Below are positions 1-7,363 of a stretch of DNA of 64,000 bases, piece by piece. The number at the start of each line of letters is the position of its first letter. The first letter of the stretch is position 1. The DNA comes from Pseudomonas sp. GTDB taxonomy: Bacteria > Pseudomonadota > Gammaproteobacteria > Pseudomonadales > Pseudomonadaceae. A model generated the notes under the pieces. It saw only the letters and a list, made by a program, of their open reading frames with translations. It did not search any database and was not told the DNA's origin. The translations under genes and the position numbers were made by a program. The DNA lies in NCBI RefSeq assembly GCF_002796985.1, contig NZ_PEKX01000022.1, positions 113,727-177,726 on the forward strand, in the 5' to 3' direction.

Positions 1-809
1 CCGAGGCCGACGTGGTCCTGGCCATCGGTACCGAAATGGCCGACACCGACTTCTGGCGCGACCGCCTGCCGGTCACCGGCGAGGTGATCCGCGTCGACGT
101 CGACTCGCGCAAGTTCAACGACTTCTACCCGAGCGCCGTGGCGCTGCTGGGCGATTCAAAGGCCACGGCCGAAGCGCTGCTTGCCGCGCTGCCGAGCGCG
201 AGCCGCGACGCTGCGAAAGCGCAGTCGCGCATTGCCGAGCTGCAAGCGCAGATCAACGCCGGCCACGCGCCGCTGCAACGGATCCACAAGGCGATCCTGG
301 AGCGCATCGCCAAGGTGCTGCCGGACAACGCGTTTATCGCCAGCGACATGACCCAGCTGGCCTACACCGCCAACTACCTCTACCCGAGCAAGGCGCCGCG
401 CGGCTGGCTGCACCCCACCGGCTACGGCACCCTCGGCTACGGCGTGCCCGCCGGCATCGGTGCCAAGTTCGGCGCGCCGGAGCGCCCCGGCCTGGTGCTG
501 GTCGGTGACGGCGGCTTCCTCTACACCGCGCAGGAACTGGCCACCGCCACCGAGGAGCTGGATAGCCCGCTGGTGGTGCTGCTGTGGAACAACGATGCGC
601 TGGGGCAGATCCGCGACGACATGATCGGCCTGGACATCGAGCCCATCGGCGTCCTGCCGCGCAACCCGGACTTCGCCCTGCTTGGCCGCGCCTACGGCTG
701 CGAGATGCGCCAGCCGCAGAGCCTGGACGAACTGGAGCGCGACCTGCGCGCCGGCTTCGCCCATCCGGGCGTCACCCTGATCGAGCTGAAACACGCCTGC
801 GCCCAGTAG
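1..809 (+). CDS. aruI: 2-ketoarginine decarboxylase AruI, C-terminal part (cut by window start)
   Basis: The open frame runs in from the left edge, so only about the last 270 residues are present; the whole ThDP-dependent protein is usually about 550-560. What remains is the C-terminal part of an acetolactate-synthase-like enzyme, including the ThDP/Mg binding stretch GDGGFLYTAQEL followed by WNNDALGQIRDDM. AruI decarboxylates 2-ketoarginine to 4-guanidinobutyraldehyde in the arginine transaminase pathway. The assignment rests on the next gene, aruH, which makes the 2-ketoarginine. An in-frame GTG lies at position 12, but the upstream codons continue the same domain, so it is not the true start. 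Other ThDP decarboxylases of the family could look alike in this part. Confidence 0.85.
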   Translation, partial: EADVVLAIGTEMADTDFWRDRLPVTGEVIRVDVDSRKFNDFYPSAVALLGDSKATAEALLAALPSASRDAAKAQSRIAELQAQINAGHAPLQRIHKAILERIAKVLPDNAFIASDMTQLAYTANYLYPSKAPRGWLHPTGYGTLGYGVPAGIGAKFGAPERPGLVLVGDGGFLYTAQELATATEELDSPLVVLLWNNDALGQIRDDMIGLDIEPIGVLPRNPDFALLGRAYGCEMRQPQSLDELERDLRAGFAHPGVTLIELKHACAQ

Positions 810-864
810 GACTTGTTGCACCCACCGGAACCCACGGGCTCCGGTGCCTTGAAGGAAGCACACC

Positions 865-2055
865 ATGCGCTACTCGAACTTCACCCAACGCATCGCCGGC
901 GACGGCGCCGCCGCCTGGGACATCCACTACCGCGCCCTGGCGCGCCTGGAGCAGGGCGACGACATCCTCCTGCTGTCGGTGGGTGACCCGGACTTCGACA
1001 CCCCGGTGCCCATCGTGCAGTCGGCCATCGACAGCCTGCTGGCCGGCAACACCCACTACGCCGACGTGCGCGGCAAGCGCTCGCTGCGCGAAGCCATCGC
1101 TCGCCGCCACACCCAGCGCAGTGGCCAGGCTGTCACCGCTGATGACGTGGTCGTGCTGGCCGGCGCCCAGTGCGCGCTGTATGCCGTGGCGCAGTGCGTG
1201 CTCAATCCCGGCGACGAGGTGATCGTCGCAGAGCCGATGTACGTCACCTACGAAGCGGTGTTCGGCGCCTGCGGCGCCAAGGTCATCCCGGTGTCGGTGC
1301 GTTCCGAGCACGGCTTCCGCGTGCAGGCCGAGGACGTCGCCGCGCTGATCACCCCGCGCACCCGCGCGCTGGCGATCAACAGCCCACACAACCCGTCCGG
1401 CGCCAGCCTGCCGCGCGCCACCTGGGAAGCGCTGGCCGAGCTGTGCATCAGTAACGACCTGTGGATGATTTCCGACGAGGTCTACAGCGAGCTGCTGTTC
1501 GACGGCGAGCACGTCAGCCCCGCCAGCCTGCCGGGCATGGCCGAGCGCACCGCGACCCTCAACAGCCTGTCGAAATCCCACGCCATGACCGGCTGGCGCG
1601 TGGGCTGGGTGGTCGGCCCGCAGGCACTCTGCGCGCACCTGGAAAACCTCGCCCTGTGCATGCTCTACGGTTCGCCGGACTTCATCCAGGACGCCGCCTG
1701 CACCGCGCTGGAAGCCAAGCTGCCGGAACTGCAAGCCATGCGCGAGGCCTACCGCCAGCGCCGCGACCTGGTGCTCGACTGCCTCGCCGATTGCGTTGGC
1801 GTGCGCGCCCTGCGCCCGGACGGCGGCATGTTCGTGATGGTGGATATCCGCGCCACCGGGCTCTCCGCCCAGGACTTCTCCAACCTGCTGCTGGATCGCC
1901 ACGGCGTCTCCGTGCTGGCCGGCGAAGCCTTCGGCCCCAGCGCCGCCGGGCACATCCGTCTGGGCCTGGTGCTCGGCGCCGAACCGCTGCGTGAAGCCTG
2001 CCGCCGCATCGCCCTGTGCGCCGCCGAACTGCTCAAGGAAAAGCGCTATGCGTGA
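865..2055 (+). CDS. aruH: Arginine:pyruvate transaminase AruH
   Basis: A 396-residue fold-type I PLP aminotransferase that closely resembles P. aeruginosa AruH throughout, as far as I can recall that sequence. It transfers the alpha-amino group of L-arginine to pyruvate, giving 2-ketoarginine and alanine, the first step of the arginine transaminase pathway. Visible PLP features are the lysine in NSLSKSHAMTGW (about residue 237), NSPHNPSG near 172-179, SDEVYSE near 203-209, and the C-terminal substrate-carboxylate arginine in HIRLGLVLG. It starts 55 bases after aruI and its last codons overlap the start of the aldehyde dehydrogenase by 8 bases, so the genes form one operon. Confidence 0.93.
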   Translation: MRYSNFTQRIAGDGAAAWDIHYRALARLEQGDDILLLSVGDPDFDTPVPIVQSAIDSLLAGNTHYADVRGKRSLREAIARRHTQRSGQAVTADDVVVLAGAQCALYAVAQCVLNPGDEVIVAEPMYVTYEAVFGACGAKVIPVSVRSEHGFRVQAEDVAALITPRTRALAINSPHNPSGASLPRATWEALAELCISNDLWMISDEVYSELLFDGEHVSPASLPGMAERTATLNSLSKSHAMTGWRVGWVVGPQALCAHLENLALCMLYGSPDFIQDAACTALEAKLPELQAMREAYRQRRDLVLDCLADCVGVRALRPDGGMFVMVDIRATGLSAQDFSNLLLDRHGVSVLAGEAFGPSAAGHIRLGLVLGAEPLREACRRIALCAAELLKEKRYA

Positions 2056-3466
2056 CCGCACCCAGCTCTACATCGACGGCGCCTGGGTGGCGCCGCAGGG
2101 GCAGGGCGTGGCCGAGGTGCAGAACCCGGCCACCGAGGAATGCGTCGGTCGTGTGCCGCTGGGCGGTGAAGGCGACGTGAACCGCGCGGTGGACGCCGCG
2201 CGCCGCGCCTTCCCGGCGTGGTCGCAGACCCCGTCCCACGTGCGCGCCGGCTACATCCGCGCTCTCGCCGAGCAACTGAAGAACCGCGCCGACGAGATGG
2301 CCGCGCTGATCACCGCCGAGCTGGGCATGCCCGTCCAGTGGTGCCGCATGGTGCAGGTCGACGGGCCGATCGAGGGCCTGGAAAGCTACGCCGCGATGGC
2401 CGCGCACATGGACGAAGTGCGCGAGGTCGGCAACTCGCTGGTGGTGAAGGAAGCGGTGGGCGTCTGCGCCTTCATCAACCCCTGGAACTACCCGCTGCAC
2501 CAGCTGATCGGCAAGCTCGCCCCGGCACTCGCCGCCGGCTGCACCGTGGTGGTCAAGCCGAGCCAGGACACTCCGCTGCACGCCTTCCTGCTGGCCGACA
2601 TGGTCCACGCCATCGGCCTGCCGGCCGGCGTGTTCAACCTGGTCAGCGGCCCCGGCTCCAAGGTCGGTGAGGCCCTGGCGCGGCATCCGGACGTGGACAT
2701 GGTGTCCTTCACCGGCTCCACCGGTGCGGGTGTGAAGGTTTCCGAGGCGGCGGCGCCGACGGTCAAGCGCGTGTGCCTGGAGCTGGGCGGCAAGTCGCCG
2801 TTCCTGATCACCGCCGATGCCGACCTGGCCGCTGCTGTGCGCCACGGCGTGCAGGACGTGATGATCAACTCTGGGCAGACCTGCACCGCGTTGACGCGCA
2901 TGTTGCTGCCCGCCAACCGTTATGCCGAAGCCGTGGAAATTGCCCGTGCCGAAGCCCTCGCGCTGAAGATGGGCGACCCGCTGGACACCGACAGCTTCCT
3001 CGGGCCGATGTGCTCGGGCGGCCAGCGCCGTACCGTGCTCGACTACATCCGCGTCGGCCTGGAAGAGGGCGCGCAACTGGTCTGCGGTGGCGCCGAGCGC
3101 CCGGCCCATCTGGAGCGCGGGCATTATGTGCAGCCGACGATCTTCGCCGGGGTGAACAACCAGATGCGCATCGCCCGCGAGGAAATCTTCGGCCCGGTGC
3201 TTTGCCTGATTCCCTATGCCGACGAGGCCGAAGCGATCGCCATCGCCAACGACTCGCCGTTCGGCCTGTCCAGCGCCGTGTGGGCGGGCGACCGCGAAGA
3301 TGGCCTGCGCCTCGCCCGACAGATGCGCGCCGGCCAATGTTTCGTCAACGGCGGTGCCTTCAACTACCGGGCGCCGTTTGGCGGCTACAAGCAATCCGGC
3401 AATGGCCGCGAATGGGGCGAGCAGGGCTTGCACGAGTTCGTCGAGCTCAAGGCCATCCAGCTTTAA
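2048..3466 (+). CDS. NAD(P)-dependent aldehyde dehydrogenase, probably acting on 4-guanidinobutyraldehyde
   Basis: A 472-residue aldehyde dehydrogenase of normal length. It shows the substrate/NAD region INPWNYPLHQLIGK, the Rossmann segment FTGSTGAG, the general-base glutamate in LELGGKSPF (E245) and the catalytic cysteine in GQTCTA (C279), with EEIFGPVL further on. The frame is open upstream to 1991, but the start at 2048 gives MRDRTQLYIDGAWV, a normal ALDH N-terminus, and overlaps the aruH stop by 8 bases, suggesting translational coupling. Because AruI produces 4-guanidinobutyraldehyde, oxidation to 4-guanidinobutyrate is the likely reaction. This is inferred from context; a homologous KauB-type enzyme elsewhere in the genome could do the same. 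Confidence 0.9.
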   Translation: MRDRTQLYIDGAWVAPQGQGVAEVQNPATEECVGRVPLGGEGDVNRAVDAARRAFPAWSQTPSHVRAGYIRALAEQLKNRADEMAALITAELGMPVQWCRMVQVDGPIEGLESYAAMAAHMDEVREVGNSLVVKEAVGVCAFINPWNYPLHQLIGKLAPALAAGCTVVVKPSQDTPLHAFLLADMVHAIGLPAGVFNLVSGPGSKVGEALARHPDVDMVSFTGSTGAGVKVSEAAAPTVKRVCLELGGKSPFLITADADLAAAVRHGVQDVMINSGQTCTALTRMLLPANRYAEAVEIARAEALALKMGDPLDTDSFLGPMCSGGQRRTVLDYIRVGLEEGAQLVCGGAERPAHLERGHYVQPTIFAGVNNQMRIAREEIFGPVLCLIPYADEAEAIAIANDSPFGLSSAVWAGDREDGLRLARQMRAGQCFVNGGAFNYRAPFGGYKQSGNGREWGEQGLHEFVELKAIQL

Positions 3467-3471
3467 ACAGA

Positions 3472-3506
3472 CCCCTCTCCCTCCGGGAGAGGGCTGGGGT
3501 GAGGGC
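3472..3506. repeat. Small dispersed palindrome, CCCTCTCCC/GGGAGAGGG type
   Basis: Short inverted repeat (CCCTCTCCCTCCGGGAGAGGG) with a conserved tail GCTGGGGTGAGGG. Relatives occur at 13305-13339, 13410-13444, 53059-53092 and 53140-53174. It lies between the aldehyde dehydrogenase and quinone reductase genes. It looks like a REP-type element and could also shape the mRNA between the two genes. Confidence 0.8.
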
Positions 3507-3537
3507 TGTGCCGCTCACCGACTTGTCAGGAATCCAC

Positions 3538-4242
3538 ATGAACGTACTGATCGTCCACGCCCACAACGAAGCGCAATCCTTCAGCACCGCGCTGTATCAA
3601 CTCGCCGAAGAAACCCTGCGCGGCCAGGGCCACGAGGTGCAGGTCTCCGACCTCTACGCGATGAACTGGAACCCGGTGGCCAGCGCCGCCGACTTCGACG
3701 CCCGCGCCAACCCCGAGTACCTGGTCTACGCCCTGGAACAGCGCGAAGGCGCCAAGGCCAAGACCCTCGCCGCCGACATCCAGGCCGAACTGGACAAGCT
3801 GCTCTGGGCGGACCTGGTGATCTTCAACTTCCCGATCTACTGGTTCTCCGCGCCGGCCATCCTCAAGGGCTGGTTCGACCGCGTGCTGGTTTCGGGCATC
3901 TGCTACGGCGGCAAGCGCTTCTACGATCAGGGCGGCCTGGCCGGCAAGAAGGCGCTGGTCAGCGTGACCCTCGGCGGCCGCGACCACATGTTCGGCGACG
4001 GCGCCATCCACGGCCCGCTGGAAGACATGCTGCGGCCGATCCTGCGCGGCACCCTGGCCTACACCGGCATGAGCGTTCTGCCGCCCTTCGTGGCCTGGCA
4101 TGTGCCCTACATCAGCAACGAGGCGCGCCAGGACTTCCTGCGCCAGTACCAGGACCGTCTGCAGAACCTGGAGAGCGACCAGCCGCTGGAGTTCGTGCGC
4201 CTGGAGCAGTTCGACGAGCGCCTGTACCCGCTGCCGCGCTGA
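3538..4242 (+). CDS. Flavodoxin-fold NAD(P)H:quinone reductase (NQO1/PA4975-like)
   Basis: A 234-residue flavodoxin-like quinone reductase. It begins MNVLIVHAHNEAQSF, the FMN/FAD phosphate-binding beginning of the family, and has the conserved NFPIYWFSAPAILKGWFDRV and VTLGGRDHMFG segments. Enzymes of this type carry out two-electron reduction of quinones and similar compounds at the expense of NAD(P)H in the cytoplasm. P. aeruginosa PA4975, next to aruH/aruI, is a close relative by memory. The frame is open far upstream through the ALDH gene, but the start at 3538 fits the family and lies 71 bases after the ALDH stop. Its link to arginine catabolism is unknown; shared transcription is plausible. 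Confidence 0.9.
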   Translation: MNVLIVHAHNEAQSFSTALYQLAEETLRGQGHEVQVSDLYAMNWNPVASAADFDARANPEYLVYALEQREGAKAKTLAADIQAELDKLLWADLVIFNFPIYWFSAPAILKGWFDRVLVSGICYGGKRFYDQGGLAGKKALVSVTLGGRDHMFGDGAIHGPLEDMLRPILRGTLAYTGMSVLPPFVAWHVPYISNEARQDFLRQYQDRLQNLESDQPLEFVRLEQFDERLYPLPR

Positions 4243-4257
4243 CCGCTTCTGCTTTTC

Positions 4258-4349
4258 GTAGGACCGAGGGGGACGCCTAGTTCTTGCTCGCGAACAGATT
4301 CCCCGGCGATTTCCGAGTGAAGCGGGTTCGCGAGCAAGCTCGCTCCTAC
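4258..4349. repeat. REP pair, long-arm variant
   Basis: Inverted pair beginning GTAGGACCGAGGGGGACGCC and ending GCAAGCTCGCTCCTAC. The left arm is a long variant that carries an extra block, GGGGACGCCTAGTTCTTG; the right arm is the standard form. Other copies: 13464, 17104, 18629, 25605, 44851, 54735 and 57292. All are intergenic, as expected for REP elements mobilised by RAYT transposases encoded elsewhere. Confidence 0.88.
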
Positions 4350-4379
4350 ATCATCCGGCTCGACTCGGTGCTGCGGCCA

Positions 4380-4416
4380 AAAATGAAAAAGGGCGGTCAT
4401 CCGAAGATGACCGCCC
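4380..4416 (-). terminator. Intrinsic terminator facing left, with no coding gene upstream
   Basis: Eleven-base-pair stem (4391-4401 with 4406-4416) closed by the stable loop read as TTCG on the minus strand. On that strand it is followed by TTTTTCATTTTT. On the plus strand no T-run follows. No credible minus-strand protein gene lies upstream of it, which points to a noncoding transcript. Confidence 0.8.
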
Positions 4417-4529
4417 CTGGAGAAAGAGTCAGTCGCTGCAGCCAGGTATGCGCGGGGGAGAGGGCCGTCGATTGGTGTATCGGCGGCCGTACGATGAGCC
4501 TGGTATGCCCAACGTTGCTGCAGCGACTT
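4380..4529 (-). ncRNA. Candidate small RNA divergent from the LysR gene
   Basis: A minus-strand -10 box TATAGT (4537-4542) predicts a start near 4529 and the terminator at 4380-4416 ends the transcript, giving about 150 nt. The 5' end would be the first arm of a perfect 12-bp stem (AGTCGCTGCAGC, 4517-4528 pairing with 4431-4442). Inside is a 10-bp hairpin with one mismatch (4463-4472 with 4479-4488) and an unpaired C-rich stretch CCCTCTCCCCC that could pair with ribosome binding sites. There is no start codon with a usable reading frame before the terminator. The -35 (TTTATT, 16-base spacing) is weak. This explains the otherwise empty 4243-4658 gap. It is inferred from sequence only. Confidence 0.5.
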
Positions 4530-4658
4530 GGCCGGCACTATACGTGGTAACAATCAGCAATAAACGACCCTATACTGCGATTCAGTTTTGCGGCGCGGAC
4601 AACAATGGTTGTCGTCTCCTACAGGCGCCTACGACGAGATCAACAGGCAGGGGGAAGC

Positions 4659-5594
4659 ATGGACGTACTTCACGCGATGCGGGCATTCGTCCGGGTGGTG
4701 GATGCCGGCAGTTTCACCGCCGCCGCCAACGCCCTGGGGTTATCCACAGCCCAGGTCTCGCGCGTGGTCTCCGACCTCGAAGCCCAGCTCGAAGCGCGCC
4801 TGCTGCACCGGACTACAAGACGCCTGGCGCTGACCGAAACTGGCGAGCGCTACCTGCTGCGCTGCCGGGAAATCCTCGCCGATGTCGATGAAGCCCAGGC
4901 CGAAGCCAGTGGCGCGCACCTCAACCCGCGCGGCCGCCTGCGCGTCCACTCGCTCACCGGCCTTGGCCAGCAGCACCTGATCCCGCTGATCTCGCGCTAC
5001 TGCGAATCCTTCCCCGAGGTCTACATCGAGCTGACCCTGGCCCAGCGCCAGCCGGACATCCTCGAGGAAGGCCAGGACGTGGTGATCACCCGCGACCGCG
5101 AACTGCCCGACTCCGAGTTCGTCGCCCAGACCCTGGGCACCATCTACAGCGTGCTCTGCGCCAGCCCCGAGTACCTCAAGCGGCGCGGCACCCCGACCAG
5201 CGTCGCCGACCTGCACCAGCACCAGTGCCTGCGCCTGCAGGACCCGACCTTCCCCGAAGGCTGGGCCTTCGAGGAGGGCAACGAGGAAAGCGTGATCCGC
5301 CCGCGCGATACCTTCATGGTCAACGTCGCCGAGGCGCTGACCGGCGCCGCGGCCGCCGGCATGGGCATCTGCCTGCTGCCCAGCTACGTCGCCGCGCCCG
5401 CGCTGCGCCGCCGTTCGCTGGTGCGCGTGTTGCCCCGGCACAGCCTGCACGTGCGGCAGATCTATGCGCTGTACCCGTCGCGGCGCTTCCTCGACGCGAA
5501 GATCCGTACCTGGGTCGAGTTCCTCAAGGCGGAGCTGCCCCGAGTCTTCGAGGACGACGAAGCAGCGCTCAATGATCCCGTCAACTGGGCATAA
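4659..5594 (+). CDS. LysR-family transcriptional regulator
   Basis: A 311-residue LysR-type regulator. The N-terminal winged helix-turn-helix spans roughly residues 1-60 (MDVLHAMRAFVRVVDAGSFT, then the recognition region LSTAQVSRVVSDLEAQL), and a periplasmic-binding-like effector domain follows to the end. The start at 4659 is chosen because it gives the standard LysR N-terminus and follows a purine-rich site (CAGGGGGAAG). A plus-strand -10 TATACT at 4571-4576 fits its promoter and sits back to back with the promoter of the candidate small RNA. The effector and targets cannot be read from sequence. It resembles the CrgA/DmlR-like subgroup with a C-terminal tail rich in acidic residues. Confidence 0.9.
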   Translation: MDVLHAMRAFVRVVDAGSFTAAANALGLSTAQVSRVVSDLEAQLEARLLHRTTRRLALTETGERYLLRCREILADVDEAQAEASGAHLNPRGRLRVHSLTGLGQQHLIPLISRYCESFPEVYIELTLAQRQPDILEEGQDVVITRDRELPDSEFVAQTLGTIYSVLCASPEYLKRRGTPTSVADLHQHQCLRLQDPTFPEGWAFEEGNEESVIRPRDTFMVNVAEALTGAAAAGMGICLLPSYVAAPALRRRSLVRVLPRHSLHVRQIYALYPSRRFLDAKIRTWVEFLKAELPRVFEDDEAALNDPVNWA

Positions 5595-5787
5595 GGCCAT
5601 CTCGGGCTTTGGGCGCTAGCGTGACGGATCGTCGCAGTCGCTCTATATCGGCGCTCTCGGACGATCGCCGCGGATTGTTGCTTTTTAGGCAATGCTTTGT
5701 TGGTTAGCTAGCTATTTTTCGATTCACTGTTGCGCCGTAACCTTTCTCCAACCCCGACCAATCGGGTGTTCAGAAAGGATCACCGTC

Positions 5788-5982
5788 ATGTCCCGTTCGC
5801 TTTATGTTGCTGCCCTGCTGTCCGTCTGCTCGCTGTCCTTCACTCAGCTGAGCTTCGCCGAAGAATCGCGCCTGATGACCGACAAGATGGTCAAGGCCAA
5901 CGAAGCAGTGATTGCCCAGCAGCAGGCCCAGTCCGCCGAGCAGACCGCCAAGGCCGCCGCTGGCAGCAACGCCGATTCCTGA
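5788..5982 (+). CDS. Small secreted or periplasmic protein, 64 residues, unknown function
   Basis: The protein begins with a clear signal peptide (MSRSLYVAALLSVCSLSFTQ, likely cleavage after LSFA) followed by a short, highly polar, alanine- and glutamine-rich mature part of about 40 residues that is probably helical. The start at 5788 is preceded by AGAAAGGA at a good distance; the longer open frame from 5692 lacks this and begins with an unrelated stretch. A strong terminator follows at 6037-6066, so it is probably transcribed alone. I do not recognise the family. Its size and composition suit a small periplasmic or envelope-associated protein. Confidence 0.72.
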   Translation: MSRSLYVAALLSVCSLSFTQLSFAEESRLMTDKMVKANEAVIAQQQAQSAEQTAKAAAGSNADS

Positions 5983-6036
5983 TCGGCCGCTTCCCCCGGG
6001 AGGTCCGGAGCGTGAGCCGGACTTCTCAACACCTTG

Positions 6037-6066
6037 CGCCGCATAAGACATGCGGCGTTTTTTTTG
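6037..6066 (+). terminator. Intrinsic terminator of the small secreted protein gene
   Basis: GCCGCA/TGCGGC stem with loop TAAGACA followed by an unbroken run of eight T residues, 55 bases after the stop codon at 5982. Confidence 0.92.
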
Positions 6067-6090
6067 CCTGCGATTCCAGCGAAGGAAGGA

Positions 6091-6115
6091 GACTGTTACA
6101 GATTCTGTAACAGTC
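6091..6115. promoter_or_regulatory. Perfect 25-base palindrome, operator candidate
   Basis: Twelve-base arms GACTGTTACAGA and TCTGTAACAGTC around a single T. It lies about 65 bases upstream of the start predicted from a TATACT -10 (6156-6161) and after the terminator at 6037-6066. A stem with a one-base loop is unlikely to act as RNA hairpin, so a dimeric repressor or activator site is the better reading. The protein is not known. Confidence 0.55.
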
Positions 6116-6167
6116 TTTCGCTGCCGGCGCTCTGTATTCCTGTCCAGTCGGTCAATATACTTGACCC

Positions 6168-6290
6168 AACAGCGCGGCTTTCCAGCCTCGCCGTTACCGG
6201 CCTCACCGCCGGCAAGCTTCCCGACGTCGATTCTTGATTGCTCCAGATCGATGTCCGTCTCAAGGCCGCTGCTTTCAGCGGCCTTTTTTT
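6168..6290 (+). ncRNA. Structured leader or small RNA ending in a strong terminator
   Basis: The -10 TATACT at 6156-6161 predicts a start near 6168. The transcript would contain a 9-bp hairpin (6223-6231 with 6247-6255, one G-U pair) and a final GGCCGCTG/CAGCGGCC stem with seven T residues at 6263-6290, 71 bases before the membrane protein gene. It is either a free RNA of about 123 nt or an attenuated 5' leader of that gene. There is no convincing reading frame. With the palindrome at 6091-6115 it accounts for the 379-base gap 5983-6361. The -35 is poor. Confidence 0.42.
6263..6290 (+). terminator. Intrinsic terminator upstream of a coding start
   Basis: GGCCGCTG, loop CTTT, CAGCGGCC, then seven T residues. 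It stands between a predicted promoter and the next gene on the same strand, so it ends a small RNA or attenuates the following gene. Confidence 0.9.
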
Positions 6291-6361
6291 ATGCCTGTGG
6301 AAAAGCGGTGGTAGGCTGGACGCGCTCCGCGCCGCAGGCCGGATTCGACAAGGATGCCGAG

Positions 6362-7363
6362 ATGACCACCGATAATCCCTTCACCACACCCCACGCCGAA
6401 CTGATCGAGGCCGCGTCGCGGACGCCACCCTCCTTTGGCCAGCCTTATTACTTCATGGCGGCCATGCTGTTTTCCGGAATTGCCACGCTGAGCATCAGCT
6501 TTCTGCTGAACCTGTCGGCCGGCACCATTCGCCGGGGGTTCCTGTCAAGCATGCCTGCAACGCTCGGTTACTGGTTAAGTTCGGTGCTCATCGCATGCGC
6601 GGTGGTCATGCTGTTCATGAATATCCAGCGCGAGCGGCACGCCATAGTCAGGTTCAGGCCCATCGTGGCGTTGGTGGTGGCGTTCATGGTGCTGCGGATA
6701 CTGAGTGTCAGACTTCTGTCGGGATTGGGCGAGGCGGGCATCGCCAACTTCAACGCGTGGATGTACAAGATGGGCAATCCGATGGGCGTGATCATCAGTG
6801 TCTTATTCCTCGGAGCGCTGCTGCACATCCTGCTGAGCCTGCCAGCCATCTGGCTGACATTACGTGTGGCCCGAGGGCGGTTCGAAAGGTCAACTTCGGC
6901 CGGCACTGCCGCGGTGCCGAGGTTCCACGTCGCAATGGCAGTGGCCCTGTGCTTCGCCGGAACCTGCAGCCTGTTGGCCGCTCCCCTCGCGCCCGGCCTC
7001 ATGCCCGGCGAATCTGCTCGCTGGGCCCCCAGTGTGACGGTGCTGGTTTGCCTTCTGCTGATGTCTACCGTGTTGCAGCGGACCTGGCAGGTCCTGCCGC
7101 CGACACTGCCTCACTTCCCTGCCGGGCGCATCATCTGGGCTGCTCTGGGAATCTTTCTGCTGTCAGTACCGGCTGCTTTCCTGAGCGGTTATGTCGGCTA
7201 TCTCGCGTTGAGCGACTCGCTGGTACAGCTACGGGCGAGTACGGGTAATGCGCTGACCTACCTGCTGCCGACGCTGTGGTCCCTTCTTGTCGTGTGGTCC
7301 GTCACGGGGCTGGTGTGCAGGCGTTTGCTCAATCAGCCGCTGGCTCAATCCTCGCCCAGGTAA
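6362..7363 (+). CDS. Polytopic inner-membrane protein, unknown function
   Basis: A 333-residue protein with an N-terminal cytoplasmic segment of the NPF..P type (MTTDNPFTTPHAELIEAASR) and about eight hydrophobic segments, for example near residues 33-55, 70-90, 100-118, 140-160, 190-215, 225-240, 260-285 and 300-322. No catalytic motif is visible. The start at 6362 follows AAGGA at a suitable distance and is preferred over the long upstream open frame, which would run through the terminator. The gene looks less GC-biased than its neighbours by eye. Its end overlaps the convergent mifR end by 19 bases. I do not recognise the family. Confidence 0.78.
   Translation: MTTDNPFTTPHAELIEAASRTPPSFGQPYYFMAAMLFSGIATLSISFLLNLSAGTIRRGFLSSMPATLGYWLSSVLIACAVVMLFMNIQRERHAIVRFRPIVALVVAFMVLRILSVRLLSGLGEAGIANFNAWMYKMGNPMGVIISVLFLGALLHILLSLPAIWLTLRVARGRFERSTSAGTAAVPRFHVAMAVALCFAGTCSLLAAPLAPGLMPGESARWAPSVTVLVCLLLMSTVLQRTWQVLPPTLPHFPAGRIIWAALGIFLLSVPAAFLSGYVGYLALSDSLVQLRASTGNALTYLLPTLWSLLVVWSVTGLVCRRLLNQPLAQSSPR

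Noticed and set aside
4107..4553. Minus-strand frame of 148 codons across the gap before the LysR gene.
   Set aside because: Its translation reads through a REP pair and the terminator and overlaps the quinone reductase end; it has no ribosome site and no recognisable domain.
6034..6237. Short plus-strand frame across the palindrome and leader region.
   Set aside because: It begins within the terminator of the upstream gene, has no ribosome site, and its codon use is unlike genes here.
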